This document shows positions 23,189-34,892 of a stretch of DNA of 64,000 nt, one piece after another (position 1 is the first letter of the stretch; each line of letters starts with the position of its first letter). The stretch comes from Hexactinellida sp. DTS-2022 (lineage: Eukaryota > Porifera > Hexactinellida): positions 8,928,001 through 8,992,000 of the forward strand of contig JAPNXP010000002.1 in NCBI GenBank assembly GCA_028753945.1, in the 5' to 3' direction. The notes beneath the pieces are model-generated. The model was not told where the DNA came from, made no database searches, and saw only the letters and a list, made by a program, of their open reading frames with translations. Position numbers and translations under genes: made by a program.

Positions 23189-25882
23189 ATTCTGGTCGTT
23201 GAAATCCCAAAAAGGGTCAATCCTAGAAAAAATTCATACAAAGAGTATTTTAGTTTCACTAGAAGCGGAATTTTTCGTAGAATAACATATCCAAAATCCG
23301 CTAAAATCCGTTTAGGGAAAATATTTTACACGGGTGGCAGTGTCGGCCATTTCATAGTAAATCGCCGACATTTTCGTAGCTAACTTTCTCAAATCAAATC
23401 TAATCAACTTATAATCACCATATTTGTACTCAACGTAAAATTTCCAACAATTTGATATATCACATTACAACATTTGGAGGATCTTTTCCATAGCAACGCT
23501 CGAATGTGCCAAAAATATGTCAGGAATGTGTGAACATTTCATTCTCAAATTGTGGGCCTATCCAATCAAGTGACCCCTCGTTCAACTCCAATAGTATAAT
23601 TAAGCACATATCGACACTTTAAAATGGGATTTGAAGAGATTTATCTGAAAATCTTCAATTTTAGGTTTATCTCGAATAATCTCGTCAAATCCCATTTTAG
23701 AGGGTCGATATGTGCTTAACGCTAGTGCACTCGATTTTGATGGAAAGCGTGTATTATAGAGCCAAGATTAAAAACGCAATTAAGCTGTAATTCCCTAAAT
23801 AATTCTGAGTGTACATGTCGAGCATATTAGCAATTTCAAATTTCCTCCAACGATACTTCTATGAATTTTTTTTTTGAAAATCTAAAATTATCCTATAATC
23901 CAATCTTTTATACGAAAACAATTTTTCTAGGTGTCATAACGATTTTGGATTATACCGAATTGCACCTTAAAACAACCTAAATGATCTCCTTGAGAAACGG
24001 AGTGTTCATTTTGAGCTCTTACATTTTGAAAAATAGTTTTATGGCAATATAATCAGAAAACGACGAGAATTCAGTGGTTTTTTGATTTATTAGGTGACAA
24101 AAGCGTCCCAAATTTGTCAAAAAACAGTCAATCAAAAATCAAAACTACATAAAGTTCCTTTTACTTGTTCTCAACACTCTATTAAATTTTTTAACAAATT
24201 AATTAGCTAGTTTTTGAATGAAAATTTTTATCCCTGAGCCACTTTTCACATTCTCCTGTTTTTTTTTGTGTCGAAGTGGCTGAGTCCAGAATGTGAAAGT
24301 AAGACTTATAGGAGTTCCAAAGCTGCATAAAATAGATAATGTCATTTGAAATGGAATTAGATCATTTTTAATAATTTAGAGCTAAGCTCTATCTCATTTG
24401 GTTCAGAAGTTGGATTTTTTGTCACATATTTGATATTGCCACTCTGCCACCACCATATATGGGCATTTAAAATCAAAATACATCATTCGAATCAACATAT
24501 ATTCCCAAAAGGTTATCCAATGAGTAAGAATTTGTATAATGATGTGATTAGAATTTTAGAGCTAGTGTCTGCTGTCTACAGATCAAGAGTTAGAAAATTT
24601 GCTTCGTCATCAAAATTGGTCACATCAAATTACCATATATGGTCATGTGAAATTTTTTAGACACCTAGGGTCCCAAAATGTATTATAAACGTATATAAAG
24701 TCAGGTATTTACAGTATTTTCTGATGGCTATAATCATTTTATCTCAAAGGGTTTCTGAAATATCAACAGGTGTGAAATGTGAGATTTTTTGCCCCCTTCT
24801 GATGTTCAAAAGTCTATAACCTAACGAATATTAATTGGATCGGGCCATAAAACGTCTCATTTTGTGCGAAAATGCTATTTCCATCTTTGTATCAACAAAT
24901 CTGAACTTATATAATACACTATTGTATATTTGAGGGCCTTGAGGTGTGAAAATATGACAAAAACGACAAAACCATAGTCATAAATTGGTCATAACTCATG
25001 ATATATTAGTGGAAAAGTGTTGAAACCAAATGATACATATAGATAAGAAGCTTACACATTAATATAAAGAATAACAGAATTATTCTGTAGTCCAATATCC
25101 CACAGTAATATATGATCACCAGGTACTGCCATAGCCTTCATCTACTTTTATGCCCCTAATTTCCTAATCTTTGACATATTCCTAAATTTTTTGACGTAAA
25201 CCTAAATATTTTGACCTGTAGAGTCCGAATTTCTCGATTTTGGGACTCAATATATGACAGTGAAGAATTTTATCGCCACATTTAATTCTGAAATCCGGGG
25301 AAATTCGTAGGCCGCTGCCTTAGAATGCTTATAACACAAAGAATAAGTATCAGAAAGTGACAAATATTTCTCAGGGGGTTACATATGATCCATCCTCAGT
25401 CCTTAGATTATGATTTGAAAAAATTCGATACAAAATTTATATTCCGACACCAAAAAAAAAAAATCGAGTGCACTAGCGTTAATTATACTAGTGGAGTTGA
25501 ACGAGGGGTCACAAGATTGGATAGGCCCACAATTTGAGAATGAAATGTTCGCACATTCCTGACATATTTTTGATACATTCCAGCGTTGCTATGGAAAAAT
25601 CCTCCAAATGTTGTCATGTGATATATCAAATTGCTGGAAATTTTACGCTGAGTACAAATATGGTGATTATAAGTTGATTAGATTTGATTTGAGAAAGTTA
25701 GCTACGAAAATGTCGGCGATTTACTATGAAATGGCCGACACTGCCACCCGCGTAAAATATTTTCCCCTAAACGGATTTTAGCGGATTTTGGATATGTTAT
25801 TCTACGAAAAATCCCGCTTTTAGTGAAACTAAAATACCCTTTGTATGAATTTTTTCTAGGTTCAACCTTCCAACGACCAGAC
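23189..25882. mobile_element. 2.7-kb foldback transposon inserted in the transposase
   Basis: Long inverted repeats of roughly 560 bp (23215-23780 against 25455-25870) end in TCTGGTCGTTG. The flanking coding DNA carries a direct duplication of TACTTT (plus strand; 23183-23188 and 25883-25888). Deleting the insert and one duplicate rejoins SVETGKV with LNYEIARNSC, the expected transposase sequence, so the boundaries are well supported. The middle (23800-25440) has no recognised coding sequence. It contains AGAGCTAAGCTCT and two CCATATATGG words and an internal ~120-bp hairpin at 23600-23722. Confidence 0.88.
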
Positions 25883-27055
25883 TACTTTCCCAGTTTCCAC
25901 GGATATAGCACAAGCAACGCAGTATCTAGAAAATCCACCCACCGATTTGCCCCCCCTTTTTGATATGCGCCGTCATATGAAACTGTAACCCCTAAAATTC
26001 TTAATCGTCCGTGTTGTGTATTTTTCTCAGCTCTAAGGCTGCCCGCATACAGCTTGCTTGTGCTACATCTTGGAAACCTTAGATAAATAATCCTGAGCTT
26101 TGTAATGCCCTATTAGATAACGTTGATGGTAAACCAATGAAAGTATTTATGTAATCTAGTCCTTATTTACCAATGCCAACTAATCTACCACCTAATATTT
26201 GTATAATGTTATGGCCAAACTTTATTGTATTATCTGTGTCGGAATGGGCACTATTCTGAGAGAGAGTATAGAAAGGGACAGCTGTAAAACATTGATCACA
26301 TACAATATAATATTGCAAGGCCAGTCCATGATTATACGACGTTCGATAGAAAGATAGCCGACCTCTACCACAAAACATATAAACAGAAATATCCACTAAA
26401 GCACTCTCTAAGATTCCTACATCCATAATTCCATTGCCAACGAACTTACATAAATTTTGATTTTCACCCCTAGATTTATCAACCATAAATTTCCATTTCT
26501 TCAAAAGGAAGGTCATCAACAATGCCCCGGGAGATCTTTCTTTGGGCAGTTGTAAGCTTAGGCTGATCTTTCTGTGACGGAGTTTGTTGATGTTCTTGGC
26601 TATCCAAAAATGGTATAATCTCGTTTCGGGTCTCCTCAGAAACTCTGGGGACCCTAGCGGATAGCTCAATAACATCAAGTGACTCCGTTACACTTGTTTG
26701 GCTGCTAGCCGTAGGAACGGGAGAGTACTCAGGAGCTAAGGCCACCTTTTCGCGCTTTATGCGTCCACCGAATTTATTTGGACGCTTTTTAGAGCTAACA
26801 AGAACTCTACGTTTTTCCTTTTTTAGTGTGGGAATTATAGGAGCTACAAAAACATATTTACCTTCGATTGTTTCTCCAAAATCAAAGCCTTTCGGCACTA
26901 CAATATCCTCATCAGAACTTGAACTAAGATCCTTTCGAGGAGGTCCTGGGTTACTTCTACACCACCAACAATCAATAACATTTTAATAACAGCTGCAACT
27001 AGAAGTGTGGATATGCCCCACAAATATCCAATGTCTGCCCGAGCGAAATATCCAT

Positions 27056-27661
27056 CTTCAGGGCAATAATCTTGGAAGACAGCCTCACTCTTCCTCCTAG
27101 CTACCAATTCTGCCTCTCCAGGCTTCTAGAGAAATCATCGAAAATTTGTTTTGAATTTTTACAATTCAGAGAAAAAATGAAAAAAAGAAAAAAGATCAAG
27201 CATTAGGAACTATGAAGTTTTGAATAACAATTTGAGTTTAGTGAAAGTAAAATATATTAAAGATACACAGTAGTGCTATAATGTCATAACGGAAATGCGG
27301 GTGGTCTTATTCGTTACAAATATAGATCCACTTATTTGTCTGAGTAATAAGAATGGAATCATTATGACATAATGAATTCTGAGGATGCGCAGATTTCAAA
27401 ATAATATACAGTGCATCAAAGTTGCTAAACAGTATGAAAGGAACCAATATTATTGTAGGTAATTCACATCTAAAATTAGTTATTGAAGGGGAGAATTTAC
27501 CAGATGAAGGAACATCCACTAAGTTATTCTTTTATATGCATAAAATTTAGTTTACTCGTTGGGTGATTACGCATAAATAGATTCATTTATTGAATAACAG
27601 TAGTATATTAGAATATTTTATGTTTAAAATGACAAATTCAATCAGATTTGACATCTGCTGG
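27056..27661. promoter_or_regulatory. Intergenic region between divergent transposon genes, copy 1
   Basis: This ~600-bp region separates the transposase start (minus) from the small basic ORF (plus). Positions 27300-27600 are conserved, inverted, at 45785-46135 in the second copy, and a probable splice acceptor (TTTCTCTAG, minus strand) lies near 27127. Conservation and divergent geometry suggest a bidirectional promoter; no TATA box was confidently placed. Confidence 0.5.
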
Positions 27662-27886
27662 ATGAGAAGCATCCTGCGATAAGCTCCTTCGGCAAGGAAA
27701 AATATTGATAGGCTGGTAAAGGATAAGCACAGGAGCATTGTGAGCATCCGCGCGGCACACAAGGTGGCAAGGAGGGCTTTGAGAGTAATTAGGCGCAAGG
27801 TTCTTGGACTAAAGAGAGTGACTCTTGATGGCCTCAGGATTGAACAGGCCTATAAGATGTGGGGTGGTAGCAGGGCCGGTCCTTGA
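27662..27886 (+). pseudogene. Small basic protein of the Mutator-like transposon, copy 1
   Basis: The frame reads MRSILR, then TAA at 27680-27682, then an open run APSARKNIDRLVKDKHRS..YKMWGG. It is very basic and helical (RAAHKVARRALRVIRRK). It aligns with the product at 45438-45695 in the second copy (shared LR-APS, RAA.K.AR, DLR/GLR and MW.G). Both lie divergently upstream of the transposase, which argues for a genuine transposon gene. The frame runs into CAGGGCCGG at 27871, the start motif of a hAT element, which truncates the C terminus; I found no matching right hAT end. Function unknown; a DNA- or RNA-binding role would be a guess from charge alone. Confidence 0.6.
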
Positions 27887-28363
27887 GTCGGCTTACACTA
27901 CCATATATGGGCATTAATTATATAGAATGACTACGTGATATTTTCAGAACTAAGTTTTGATTTCAATGATTTTAATTTGCTGTAATGATGTGACTAGGAT
28001 TCTAGAGCTAAGCTCTAGACTCACAGGCAGGATGAAATCAAATCATTTTGATCTGAAAAATCAATCAATTTTTGAACTGATTTGATTGAGTTATTCAATC
28101 GAAAATGATTGAACTGATTGAACTGCCTACAATTTGAAATGATCTGAAAATGAGTTTTTGATCTTTTGAACTGAATATTATCTTTATTTGATGTTACACG
28201 AATAACATTTAAATGGAATTATTTTCTTATATTTAATCTAAGATTCCATGTAGTATATATTTTAGTGTAGTTAATATGGATTTATTTGAAGACAAGATGA
28301 ATTAATTTTGATGTAAAAGTGAGTTTTTGATCTGAAAATGAACTTTTGATCTGAAAATGAGGT
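27887..28363. other. Repeat-like stretch with ACCATATATGG and TAGAGCTAAGCTCTA
   Basis: Contains the recurring palindromic words (27900 and about 28013) and low-complexity GATTGA / GAACTGATTGA runs. No gene. Confidence 0.5.
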
Positions 28364-28367
28364 TTAA

Positions 28368-29244
28368 CTGTAGACTGCCTAACTGATACACGTTGTGTCA
28401 AGTGGAAAACCGGTGGATCAAATTATTCAAATTTCGTGAAAATTTGGATTTAGACATGTTTTGAACTCTCTATCGAATTTATTCAAAAAATCAAAAATTT
28501 CAGAAATTGTAATGATGACGTAGCATAATTGTGTACTGCTCCACTTGCCTGCCACTTGCTTTTGTAAATTATAAATGTTATAATTTCACCGTAGAAATAC
28601 CCGAAAGAAGATATTAGACTAAATAAGATCTATTTAGTATAGTATATTTGGTTTGACTAATACAGAGTTATGATAGATAAAACTCAAATATAGGTATTTT
28701 TCGTAATCCATGGTTCATCAATTACATATTAGTCGATTTTTTAAAAATCATTCAACTTTCGTTTAGTAAATCTGATTTGTTCAATTTTTGATATATGATA
28801 ACTAATAAGATAGTCGACATTGGTCACGTTTCGAAACAAAGGATTACTTTCATGTTAACGGAGTTATATCAATTTAAAGAGAAAGTATGTGTCATCACTT
28901 TTTGTCGAGATCCTCAATTAAATTCTTTCAAAAATTCTAGCATATTAGATATATTATTGTGCTCTTGTTGGCATAGGCGTCGGACCCACCCGGCCACCCG
29001 GCATGGGCCGGGCAGCCCGAAGGGTCTACCCGGCTCTACCCGGCCCATGCCCGGCCCATAGTTGTGTTAGTGATGCCTTGAATGTGGCGGCCCCAAAATC
29101 GATTGGGCCGTGCGGCCCGAAGGGCCCGCGGACCCATTTCCGACGCCTATGCTGGTTGGATTTCAAATTAATAGTTTCTAAATATTAAATACAAAGAACT
29201 ACAGAGTATGCTATTTTTCTGATAATCACTCCGGCAGTGTACGG
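28368..29244. mobile_element. TTAA-h element copy 1 with nested hAT MITE
   Basis: Left end CTGTAGACTGCC after TTAA (28364-28367); right end GGCAGTGTACGG before TTAA (29245-29248). Related to 36338-38730 and 40622-41304. The right terminal ~180 bp is duplicated once more at 29249-29430. Confidence 0.82.
28972..29151. mobile_element. hAT MITE, 180 bp
   Basis: Ends CATAGGCGTCGGA and TCCGACGCCTATG, GC-rich, with near-perfect 8-bp duplication CTTGTTGG / CTGGTTGG. The uninterrupted host sequence GCTCTTGTTGGATTTC exists in the sister repeat (36418-36436, minus strand), proving the insertion site. Confidence 0.88.
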
Positions 29245-29248
29245 TTAA

Positions 29249-29430
29249 AGATAAAGTATGTGTCATTACTTTTTGTCCAAATTTTTCTTGTAAATTTTTC
29301 AAAAGTTCTACCTTGTTGACATATTATTGTGCTCTCGTTGGTTTTAAGATTAATAGGTTCTAAATAATAAATACAAAGAACTACAGGGTTTCCTATTTTC
29401 CTGAAAATCTCTCCGGCAGTCTACGGTTGA
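29249..29430. repeat. Extra TTAA-h right-end segment
   Basis: Repeats the last ~180 bp of the previous element (AAGTATGTGTCATTAC..CTCCGGCAGT.TACGGTT) without the hAT insert, ending in TTGAA instead of TTAA. Confidence 0.7.
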
Positions 29431-29968
29431 ATTTGAATTCAATATTAAAAAACAAACAATGGAAATAATCGAAGCAATCTACACGACAATCCATTCGATG
29501 AAAATGGAGCAATTCAATCGACAATCAAATCGATAACAATATAAAGCAATCGAATCGACAATATATTCAATGAAATATGCAATCCAGAATCTTCTCGATT
29601 GGATAGCATTGGCAAGCCTGGAACTTGGTATAAATTATTTTTATTATAATTCAGTTTCCTTCAAAATACTGAGGATTCGTGTTATATTACAACACATTGG
29701 AGAAAAATGAACCAAATAGGGGGGGGGGGGCTTTAGTATGGCCCGCCTCACCCAGCTACAAATCTAGGAGGGCGCGCCCTCATCCACCCGATTTATACGC
29801 CCATGATCAGAGGTAGGAGTTGAAGCATGTAACAAGTTAATGCGAAGATTTTCAGAACGTCTCTAGAAGATTCAGTTTTGAAGATGAGTTGCGGTATATT
29901 TTACACATTCACTTGCCCAGAGTGATACTGTTCTAGTTGGATTTCGTAAAATAGCAAAGCGTTAGGTA
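29431..29968. other. Unassigned stretch
   Basis: Low-complexity CAATCGA repeats (29460-29600) and a G-run at 29721; no gene. Confidence 0.4.
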
Positions 29969-29972
29969 TTAA

Positions 29973-30671
29973 GGTTCAGGTATACTCTACATAATCCCAA
30001 AATTTCGATAAAATCCCAAATATTGTAAATCTCGTTTTTATTGCATTTTCGGATTGTATTGACACCAATGTGTACTCTCAAGAGATTTCTAAGAGAAATT
30101 CCTATTATTCTTCCAGTTTGACACACTTTGGTCACCTCAATCTAGGTATTATTGATGTAAATTATTTTTTCAAAAGCCTCTATCTCAAAACCAACATTTT
30201 CAGTTTTGTGTAATAGGTCATTTTGTCAATTTTGGTCGTAGAATCAAAAACTCAACGGTTTCGGAGAGATCTCTTAGAGATACAACTTTTCAGTGCTGCG
30301 ATTTAGCCTAATATGAATAGTTCATCTGTTTTTTTGATTTTGGATAAGGAAAATCTTCATTTGAAAATAGACATCACATAAAAGTATTTGAAATCCAGAA
30401 AAATCCAGATATTCACAATTCCTGCACTCAAAAGATTTATTACATCCAGCTAAACACATTCAATCAATAATATTATTGGTCTTGTTCATCTTTGCTGATT
30501 GATCTTCTACCCAATAGTGGTAAAATTAAAAAAAAGCTTTTTCCTCTCTTAGTATATATGCCAATATTATTGTATTTTTGGCATCCTGAAGAAGAAGTAT
30601 ATACGCTGTAAAAAATTGAGTTAAATTGGGTAAATACTTTTGGTAGAAGTGCTCTAGAGTATACCTGAACC
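29973..30671 (+). mobile_element. TTAA-b MITE copy 3, 699 bp
   Basis: Ends GGTTCAGGTATACTCTA / TAGAGTATACCTGAACC, TTAA at 29969-29972 and 30672-30675. It differs from the copy at 34893-35591 at only a handful of positions, so both are recent. Its right TTAA is also the left TTAA of the next element. Confidence 0.93.
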
Positions 30672-30675
30672 TTAA

Positions 30676-31929
30676 GGATGCTTGCTTCGGAATTCTGGGG
30701 AATTTATCAACAAAGTGAAATTTCGAGATTAGTGTGAAATATATTACAACTATATCATGGAATTATCCTGGAATTGAAAATTTTCAAAAATCAGTACTCC
30801 ATTCCCTACAGGGGGCATTTTAGTAACGTCATTATTGATGTTTTGGCAATTAAATGAATATATATATACATTTATTCACATTTATTGACATTTATTTACG
30901 TGTTTTATATTCTATATCCCATTTATATGGAATATAATACATTTTATAATATTTAGAAGTACCAGTATTTCAGTTGGTAGCATATCGGAACAGTATGCAA
31001 GTGTTCCTGGGTTCGATGCCCAAACCTGGCATATCTTTTTGTCAATCAACTATAATATGATAAACCCATAAGCTTTATTCATATAATCTTATACAGTATG
31101 GACTATGTATATATAACCAAAGGTAAACAGACATGTATAATGACAACAATAACAATTTCAGATAATTATTTGATTACATTTTGCTTTAAAATGTGTCCCA
31201 AAAGAACGTGGACTGCTATAAACTCTTCCAATTCAAGCCAAAAACTACATATTATTCAAAATACAATGTTAAAAACTATCGTCGAGTATTATATTAGTCT
31301 ATACTAAGGATACTATTACATAATACACATTTGATTCGTGCATATTAGCTAGAATATTTCCGATAATCTTTAACTTTAATTTACTCAAAACGGGATTTAT
31401 TGACAAACGATGGATTGTTTAATGTTGAAGTACTGAAGCAAACATTCCAAAAATTCCAGGCTTATATATATATGGTATAAACTTTATTTTGCAAGCACTT
31501 TGGACATAATGAACAATTGGTGTATGTGCTACATGGGGAAGAATGTGAAAAATGTCAATTTTTGACCTTTTTTTGACAATTTCTGTTGCATCAAATAAAA
31601 GAATATGTTCTAAACATTTTTTTAGTCTGAAGTGCTTGCATAATTTAGTACTTGTAGTAATGATTAATCACTGTAATTCTTGGAGTTACACCTATCATAT
31701 TTCAAGTAGAAAGAATTCAGTCAATTCTGATGCTACAGTGTTACTGACATAGGAAGCCAAGGTTCAAGTTATTCAATAGCATGCCAAAAATAGATCTAAG
31801 CAAGTTATTGAAGTTTGCTTATAATCTTAGTTGGTGAATTACAATTTATGTTTCACCTCTAACACTTCACTTTTCACATTATTGTTGAAACTACCCATAC
31901 CCCTAATACACTTTTCGAAGCAAGCATCC
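30676..31929. mobile_element. TTAA-a element copy 3 (diverged subfamily), 1254 bp
   Basis: Ends GGATGCTTGCTTCGG and TTCGAAGCAAGCATCC with TTAA at 30672-30675 and 31930-31933. The GACGTCATTATTGATG word is shared with copy 1. Unlike the other copies it carries a tRNA-like sequence at 30959-31038. Confidence 0.88.
30959..31038 (+). tRNA. tRNA-like sequence (tRNA-derived, probably not functional)
   Basis: An A-box-like TTTCAGTTGGTAGC is followed by a GGAACA/TGTTCC anticodon-type stem with a 9-nt loop. Next are a B-box-like GGGTTCGATGCCC forming a T-arm, a short acceptor pairing CCAG/CTGG, and a TTTTT run, the RNA polymerase III stop signal. The acceptor stem has only about four good pairs and the loop sizes are irregular. 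I read it as a decayed tRNA or a tRNA-derived SINE head rather than a working tRNA; no amino acid is assigned. Confidence 0.55.
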
Positions 31930-31933
31930 TTAA

Positions 31934-32427
31934 ATGATAAACATCCCCCAAGCTATCAAGAACCACTAATAAACTTATTCAATGATCCTACCCTCATCTA
32001 CCCCTCCCCCTCCTGGACAATCTCGCTCCCCGAATCTTCTCCATTTACTTAATAATGCTTCTAATGTAACTACTAGAGGCTACCAGTTATACAGGAGGAA
32101 TATAGGAGTGCGGCTCTGCTGTAACCTTCTACTGTTTCCAAAGTGTGAAGTGTGTGTTACAGAGTAAATTGAAGAAAAGGCGGAGGGCCGTTACCTCCTC
32201 CCTCTTCGGAGCAGAATTGTTTTGACTAAGAGTCCGGTAGCCATTGCAGCCCACTGCTATACAAGGGCGCGGGCGCGCCAATTCTCAGCTAAGGTTTTGC
32301 AACTATACAGCGTAAATTTCAGATCACACCAAAGTTTATAGCATCTACAAATCACAGTGGGCATTTAGGGGTGTAAGTGGAAATAGGAAAACTATGCTAG
32401 ATAGACTCTAATGAGGCATTATTGACA
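31934..32427. other. Unassigned stretch
   Basis: No gene or repeat end recognised; includes a short GC-rich GGGCGCGGGCGCGCC at about 32265. Confidence 0.4.
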
Positions 32428-32429
32428 TA

Positions 32430-33631
32430 CAGTACCCGGACAAAAGTATTCAACTACCCAACATTTCCCATTGAAAATAGTACTATAGTAGGCCTAATAA
32501 TATTGTTCAATGTATTAAAAGTTTACGACATATTGCTATTTTGACATCAAATTCGTATTCTACGCATTCGAATTACCCATTGTAGATGCTTTCAAATTGA
32601 CTAAATATTAATTCGGTTTAAAATTATCATGAAATGGCAACATATGCAACCTGTTCCCACCTCTCCCATAGTGGCAATTAGGGAAAAGTGGTGCATAGTG
32701 GCAGAGGATTAAAATATTTAACCAAATCAAAAAGGGATTGAATTGAAAGCTCCTACAATTGTTAAGGTTAAATTACCCCACGTGAATGAAAGTTCTTGTA
32801 TTAATCTGTAATTGTGAGAAATATATACCTATACGATACAAATCAATAAACCGAAAAGAAAATGTCCCTATCTATTATACTTTTTATTTTTTGTCGGTTT
32901 CAAAATTTGGCTAATACAAATCTCCCATAGGGCGATTTCCAAAAGTGGTGGTCGATATTATGCGGTAATTTGGCAATGCAATTATCAATGTTTGTCATCA
33001 GAATCAATATTTAAAGATTATAAGCGTACGGAGTAGGTAGACGGTTTACATTTTTGAATTATGACTTGGAATTTTTTTTATCAAGCATTTTATCAAATTT
33101 CGCATGAAAAGATGACCTTTTTATTCATTTTTTGGTTTCAAAAGGTCGCAATATTTTTTATTTAGATCTTATCAAAATTCTGAACCACTCACCAACCGCC
33201 CATAACGATGATCTTTCTGAAAGATCACACAGTACAGGTCTTTAGCAAATAATGATCTTGCAAACTACACACTTATCAGGTGGAGTCGAAAAAATCCCCC
33301 TATGGGACTTTTGTATTAGCATAATACTGCAAGCCCAATAATTTCGAATTTATAGAAGATAATTAGATTTCGTTTTCAGTTTCGATATAGCTATAATCTC
33401 TTCCATCATATATGTGAAATTCAAACTCCCACCTTCAAAACTAAATTCATGTGTTTTTTGGGTGAATCTGCCGTAATTTAACCTTAATTCGAATGTGCAG
33501 AATACGAATATGTAATCGAAATAGCAATATCTCAAGTAATTTTAATACACCATCTTCCATTGTTAAACCCACTATAGTGCTATTTTCAATGGGAAAATGT
33601 TGGGTGGTCGAATTCTTTTGTCCGGGTAGTG
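32430..33631. mobile_element. Tc1-like MITE with nested TTAA-j
   Basis: Inverted ends CAGTACCCGGACAAAAG and CTTTTGTCCGGGTAGTG are flanked by TA (32428-32429 and 33632-33633); the next ~40 bp (CATTTTCCCATTGAAAATAG type) also pair. The GGACAAAAGTATTC motif is typical of Tc1-like ends. About 480 bp of its own sequence remain around the TTAA-j insert. Confidence 0.85.
32766..33483 (+). mobile_element. TTAA-j MITE copy 2, 718 bp
   Basis: Same ends as 18772-19491, TTAA at 32762-32765 and 33484-33487, nested in the Tc1-like element. Few differences from copy 1, including a paired change in the hairpin at 33210-33226. Confidence 0.92.
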
Positions 33632-33633
33632 TA

Positions 33634-34888
33634 TAGGTTATTGTTCGCTGGAAATCATCAAAAATATTGTGTTGTAATCTCATAACAGTAGTTTTGGACG
33701 ATCAATGCTAAATTCATGATTTTTATATTCGTGGTTTTGTAACAATCATATATTAATCAAACATGATTATTGATAATACTTCTTAAACCTGGGTAAAATA
33801 ATTCGAATTTTAGTCTTATCCAAGGTATTCTATATCGCATTGAAGTTAAAAGGGGTAGATGGGTCCTGAGTGTAACTATCGCAGGTGCAATTACACTTAG
33901 GAAAACCTGGGTAGTCTTAGGTAGCATAGTTGTATAATATGGAACATTGCTAGCGTCCCTAAATTTCTTCCGGATACATGAAATTATCATATAGAAATTA
34001 TAGAGCATGGATGCATTCCTAATTTGGTATGCTGATTGAGATATTTGAGTTTAAAATATCATAAACAGCTTTGTTATTCATTATCAGTATCAGTAAATGG
34101 ATGAAAAGAACTATTTAATTGGATATTTAGTGGAGAAATTAAATATATATAGGAATTTTCTGAGGGGACAATGGAAAATACAAAAACAAGTGGAGGGGGG
34201 GGATTGGGAGTCTATTATTTGGGACAGATCAAGTCAATAAGAATTTAGACTAATTAGAATCAACGAAATAACAGATCATTATGGACCACCCAAAGTTTTT
34301 GAACTGAATGTGAAAATTAATCAGTGTCCGATCTTTAGAAAATCTCTCTTCATAATCTTGCAACTTCAGACTCAAAACTCTAATCAAATTTATCATAATT
34401 AACTGAAATCATATTGGGTATGAACACTAGATAGATAAAACTGCCATTGCGCATCAGATAAGCATACACTAAAGTCAGTTATGGTCAATTCAATTTAAAT
34501 GTTTTCCTAACCACAAAATTCTGTTTTGAAATGAGTATTACACCATTCATTCCTTTTTACAGTATAATGGTCCTTGCATTGTATTACTTTAAAAATTGAG
34601 TTCTAGATGTTTAGGTGATGCTGAATCAAAGAAAAAATATATGTAGTAGATTTGGCAATGTTATAAAGTTTCACTATTTCCCTTGCTTTGCCCACTGTGC
34701 AACTCTCTTGCCTTCCAATTCTCGATACCTCGGCTGGAGGGCCCTGTTCTTCTCTTCAAGAAGAACGCAGTGAGTCACTCCCTAAATTCATCCAAGAACA
34801 TATAAATCATTCTAATTAGTGTTTGTTGAAGGGATAAATAACTAAAGCGATCAAGCTAAATAAATATGGTTATTTCGAAAGGAATAAA
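33634..34888. other. Unassigned stretch
   Basis: No family, RNA or transposon boundary recognised in this 1.25 kb. Confidence 0.4.
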
Positions 34889-34892
34889 TTAA

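Larger units (their letters stand above)
21930..27055 (-). pseudogene. Mutator-like DDE transposase with N-terminal 2A-like leader, multiply interrupted
   Basis: Read on the minus strand from ATG 27055 (MDISLGQT). The order is a hydrophobic leader (WGISTLLVAAV), LLIVGGVEV followed by a 2A-like Pro-Gly-Pro context at 26944-26966, a Ser/acidic linker, a basic segment (KKRPNKFGGRIKREK), then the family's conserved region with FCGRG, YYIVCDQC and GLPSTLS. Next are DDE pieces: VSYDGAY (Asp codon 25972-25974), SVETGKV, NSCKMC, IADGDDKSLK (22939-22957), HVQKPIRTYL and NENLHGMIW (22290-22307). These match the Mutator-like transposase domain family common in invertebrates, which would cut and paste the element in the nucleus. 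Lesions: one-base deletions near 27030 and in the 2A codons, TAA in the FGLP region near 26151, a G-run frameshift near 25955, further stops, a 2694-bp foldback (23189-25882) and a hAT MITE (22107-22242). A second copy of the N-terminal part is at 46322-47570. Confidence 0.82.

Noticed and set aside
27871-27893. A complete hAT element starting CAGGGCCGG
   Set aside because: No inverse terminus or 8-bp duplication could be found downstream, so only a possible solitary end is noted.
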